Shown here piece after piece: positions 62,171 to 64,000 of a stretch of 64,000 bases of DNA. The translations under genes were made by a program, and so were the position numbers. Numbering within the stretch: position 1 is the first letter of the stretch; the number at the start of each line of letters is the position of its first letter. The DNA is from Cellulophaga algicola DSM 14237 (GTDB lineage Bacteria; Bacteroidota; Bacteroidia; Flavobacteriales; Flavobacteriaceae): the NCBI RefSeq assembly GCF_000186265.1, contig NC_014934.1, positions 1,240,001 to 1,304,000 on the forward strand, given 5' to 3'. The notes under the pieces were generated by a model, which had not been told where the DNA came from, made no database searches, and saw only the letters and a program-made list of their open reading frames with translations.

Positions 62171-63544
62171 ATGTCCTTAAAAAAAAGATTAGTTAATAAC
62201 GGTTTAGCCTCCATACTTCAAAAAGGAGTGCGAGTACTAGAGCAGTTATTTTTAGTTCCCTTCTTTATTTCAGCTTGGGGTGCTGCCTATTATGGAGAAT
62301 GGTTAACGCTAACTATTATTCCTAGTGTTATTGCTTTTTCAGATTTAGGTTTTGGCACTGCCGCTGCCAATAGTTTTGTTTTAAATTATGCTTCAGGAAA
62401 TAAACAAAAGGCTGCAGACATAAGTAAAACAGGCATGCATATCATAAGCCTCATGGTATTTGTTGCAATGGGAATTAGCGTATTAGCCATCTTTATTTTA
62501 AAATATTTTAATGTTTTTGAAAAATCTTTAATTGACAGTCAAGATGCTATCCTAGCGGTCTCTATATTGATTTTAGCGCGACTTTTAAATTTTTACACGC
62601 AATTAATAGAAGCTTATTATAGATCCGCACAAAAGGCAGCTTTAAGCATTAATCTATTAACCCTAAAAGCTGCATTAAATTTAAGTGCCGGATTATTGGT
62701 TTTACTCCTCGGTTATGGCGTAGTAGAATTCGCAATATCACAGTTGGTAGTTATCTTAATATTTAACTTCTATTATTGGATAAAAGGTGAAAAGGTCCTA
62801 GGATTATTTAAAGAATTTAATGGTAGAAAAGATCGCATAATAAGAAAAGATATAACACATAAAGGACTTAGCTATTTGATGTCACCCATATGGCAAGCCA
62901 TATATTTTCAAGGCACCACTTTTGTAGTACGGATTGTACTAGGCCCTGAAGCTGTTGCTGTTTTCAATACGGTGAGAACTCTTAGTAGGTCATTAAATCA
63001 AATCTTTTTTATGGTAAAAGGAACAGTTTTTCCTGAACTACAATTTGAGATTGGCCAAGAGAATTGGAAAACAGCTCAAAAAGTATTTAGAATTGCCCTT
63101 CTCAGCGTATTTCTTATGTCTTTTCTAGGCTTTATCTTTTTAGCATTCTTTGGTCTATGGTTTTATAATATTTGGACACATAACGAATTGCAAGTACCCA
63201 CAACAATGTGGTACATCTTCATCTCAGGAATGTTATTTAATGCTGTATGGTGGACCGCAGAAATGGTTTTCAGCTTAGTTAATCAACCTAAAAAAATGGC
63301 TATATATGGCGTATTAGTTTCATTAATTTCAGTACTACTAACCTATGTATTATCAAAATCAATGGGATTAACTGGAGCAGCTATTGGAGCTGTTTCTCTA
63401 GATTTAATTTTAGTATTCTGGGTAGTACCAAACTGTTGTAAACTTATGCACATGACTGTAAAAGAATTAATAGCACATGGCTTAGAAGATTTTAAAAGTA
63501 TCTATTTCATTTTAAGTGATAAAATTCGTAAAATAAAAAGTTAA
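62171..63544 (+). CDS. Wzx-like polysaccharide flippase
   Basis: 457 residues with about 12 membrane helices over nearly the whole length. N-terminal LASILQKGVRVLEQLFLVPFFISAWGAAYYGEWLTL is typical of the polysaccharide-synthesis/MATE-like superfamily. It moves lipid-linked repeat units across the inner membrane. Located 31 bp after the kinase gene, in one operon. Confidence 0.88.
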   Translation: MSLKKRLVNNGLASILQKGVRVLEQLFLVPFFISAWGAAYYGEWLTLTIIPSVIAFSDLGFGTAAANSFVLNYASGNKQKAADISKTGMHIISLMVFVAMGISVLAIFILKYFNVFEKSLIDSQDAILAVSILILARLLNFYTQLIEAYYRSAQKAALSINLLTLKAALNLSAGLLVLLLGYGVVEFAISQLVVILIFNFYYWIKGEKVLGLFKEFNGRKDRIIRKDITHKGLSYLMSPIWQAIYFQGTTFVVRIVLGPEAVAVFNTVRTLSRSLNQIFFMVKGTVFPELQFEIGQENWKTAQKVFRIALLSVFLMSFLGFIFLAFFGLWFYNIWTHNELQVPTTMWYIFISGMLFNAVWWTAEMVFSLVNQPKKMAIYGVLVSLISVLLTYVLSKSMGLTGAAIGAVSLDLILVFWVVPNCCKLMHMTVKELIAHGLEDFKSIYFILSDKIRKIKS

Positions 63545-63554
63545 ATAAAATAGT

Positions 63555-64000
63555 ATGAGCTTCTTCGTTTCCATATTTGACAGAATTCTTTACAAATTAG
63601 AATATTCAAAACTGAATATTCTCAAAACATTAATTTTTAATTTTAGAACAATGCCATTTAAGGTGGCTATTAAATTACCCGTTTTTTTATATGGTAAAAT
63701 AGACCTTTACTTATTAAAAAGTGAAATAGAATTTCAAGATTGTGATATAAAAAGAGGTATGATTAAAATGGGTATGAATAAAGACTATTTAGGTACCCAT
63801 AAAGGAGCTTCGGTCTTTATACTAAGAGAAGAGGCTAAAATAATATTCCAGGGACAGTCTGAGTTTTATAGCAATTTTTTATTGCGAACAGGTAAAGGAG
63901 CAGAATTAACCATAGGAAAAGATACTTTATTTGGTAATAGCGTAAAGTTGGTCTGCATAAAAAAAATAGCTATTGGAGAAGGTACCAGAATTGCTTTTGA
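63555..64000 (+). CDS. hexapeptide-repeat acyltransferase, partial (cut by window end)
   Basis: ATG 63555, 10 bp after the flippase stop, open to the end (about 148 codons). After a ~75-residue N-terminal part, the left-handed beta-helix pattern begins: GASVFILREEAKIIFQGQSE, GKGAELTIGKDTLFGNSVKL, KKIAIGEGTRIAF. These repeats fit sugar O-acetyltransferases (WbbJ/CysE-like). It would acetylate a sugar of the polysaccharide; the active-site His is not yet reached. Confidence 0.8.
   Translation, partial: MSFFVSIFDRILYKLEYSKLNILKTLIFNFRTMPFKVAIKLPVFLYGKIDLYLLKSEIEFQDCDIKRGMIKMGMNKDYLGTHKGASVFILREEAKIIFQGQSEFYSNFLLRTGKGAELTIGKDTLFGNSVKLVCIKKIAIGEGTRIAF

Noticed and set aside
1-64000. tRNA or rRNA genes
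   Set aside because: Reading both strands by eye, I found no cloverleaf with a conserved T-loop (GGTTCGAATCC-type) and no rRNA-like stretch. A tRNA/rRNA scan with tRNAscan-SE and Rfam would settle this.

Overview
The window reads as a chromosomal segment of a low-GC, gliding, type IX secretion (T9SS) bacterium of the family Flavobacteriaceae (phylum Bacteroidota). The evidence is the gldD/gldE pair, SprB repeats with a T9SS C-terminal sorting domain, a TonB-dependent receptor next to a TPR/LuxR regulator, TAnnTTTG-type -7 promoter boxes, few Shine-Dalgarno sites, and an UpxY antiterminator heading a capsule/EPS operon. The genus cannot be fixed from sequence alone.

Layout. (1) 1-4490: 5' part of a TonB-dependent receptor gene and its upstream TPR/LuxR regulator. 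The regulator is split by a 1.4-kb ISL3/ISAon1-type insertion sequence with a perfect 8-bp target duplication; removing the insertion restores one open frame of about 529 codons. (2) 4580-18060: housekeeping genes: rplU-rpmA, a DUF4199 membrane protein, an M16 protease pair, a lipoprotein, mutY-ssb-gldE-gldD, an HU protein, a 29-residue basic protein, rng, recX, a small outer-membrane protein and a cupin/JmjC-like protein. (3) 18170-27570: biotin synthesis (bioB; bioA with a ketoacyl synthase, NfeD and flotillin; bioF-DUF2007-bioD), interrupted on the opposite strand by a decayed glycosyltransferase pseudogene.

(4) 27773-52360 is the accessory and most interesting part. Five very large exported proteins lie on one strand: an outer-membrane beta-barrel, an Fn3/metallopeptidase polymorphic toxin ending in a YwqJ-like deaminase, a 1682-residue beta-rich protein, an Fn3 protein, and a SprB-repeat protein with a T9SS sorting signal. 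Behind the toxin lies its immunity gene, then four more immunity-like genes. Each of these four is preceded by a short orphan toxin C-terminus, and each such pair is preceded by a ~290-bp mini-element. The mini-element has palindromic ends and carries the last 58 codons of a REP-associated tyrosine transposase (RAYT). A second class of G/C-rich palindromes is scattered through the locus, some in frame inside genes, near a DUF559 nuclease gene. I propose a T9SS-linked toxin-delivery locus with a silent cassette array punctuated by RAYT-derived mini-elements.

(5) 52390-64000: an M61 peptidase, a small unknown gene, then a capsule/exopolysaccharide operon: UpxY antiterminator, a ~570-bp leader, gmd, fcl, initiating sugar transferase, Wzc-like kinase, flippase, and a hexapeptide acyltransferase cut by the window end. 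gmd and fcl imply GDP-L-fucose as a building block. No rRNA, tRNA or CRISPR array was recognised.
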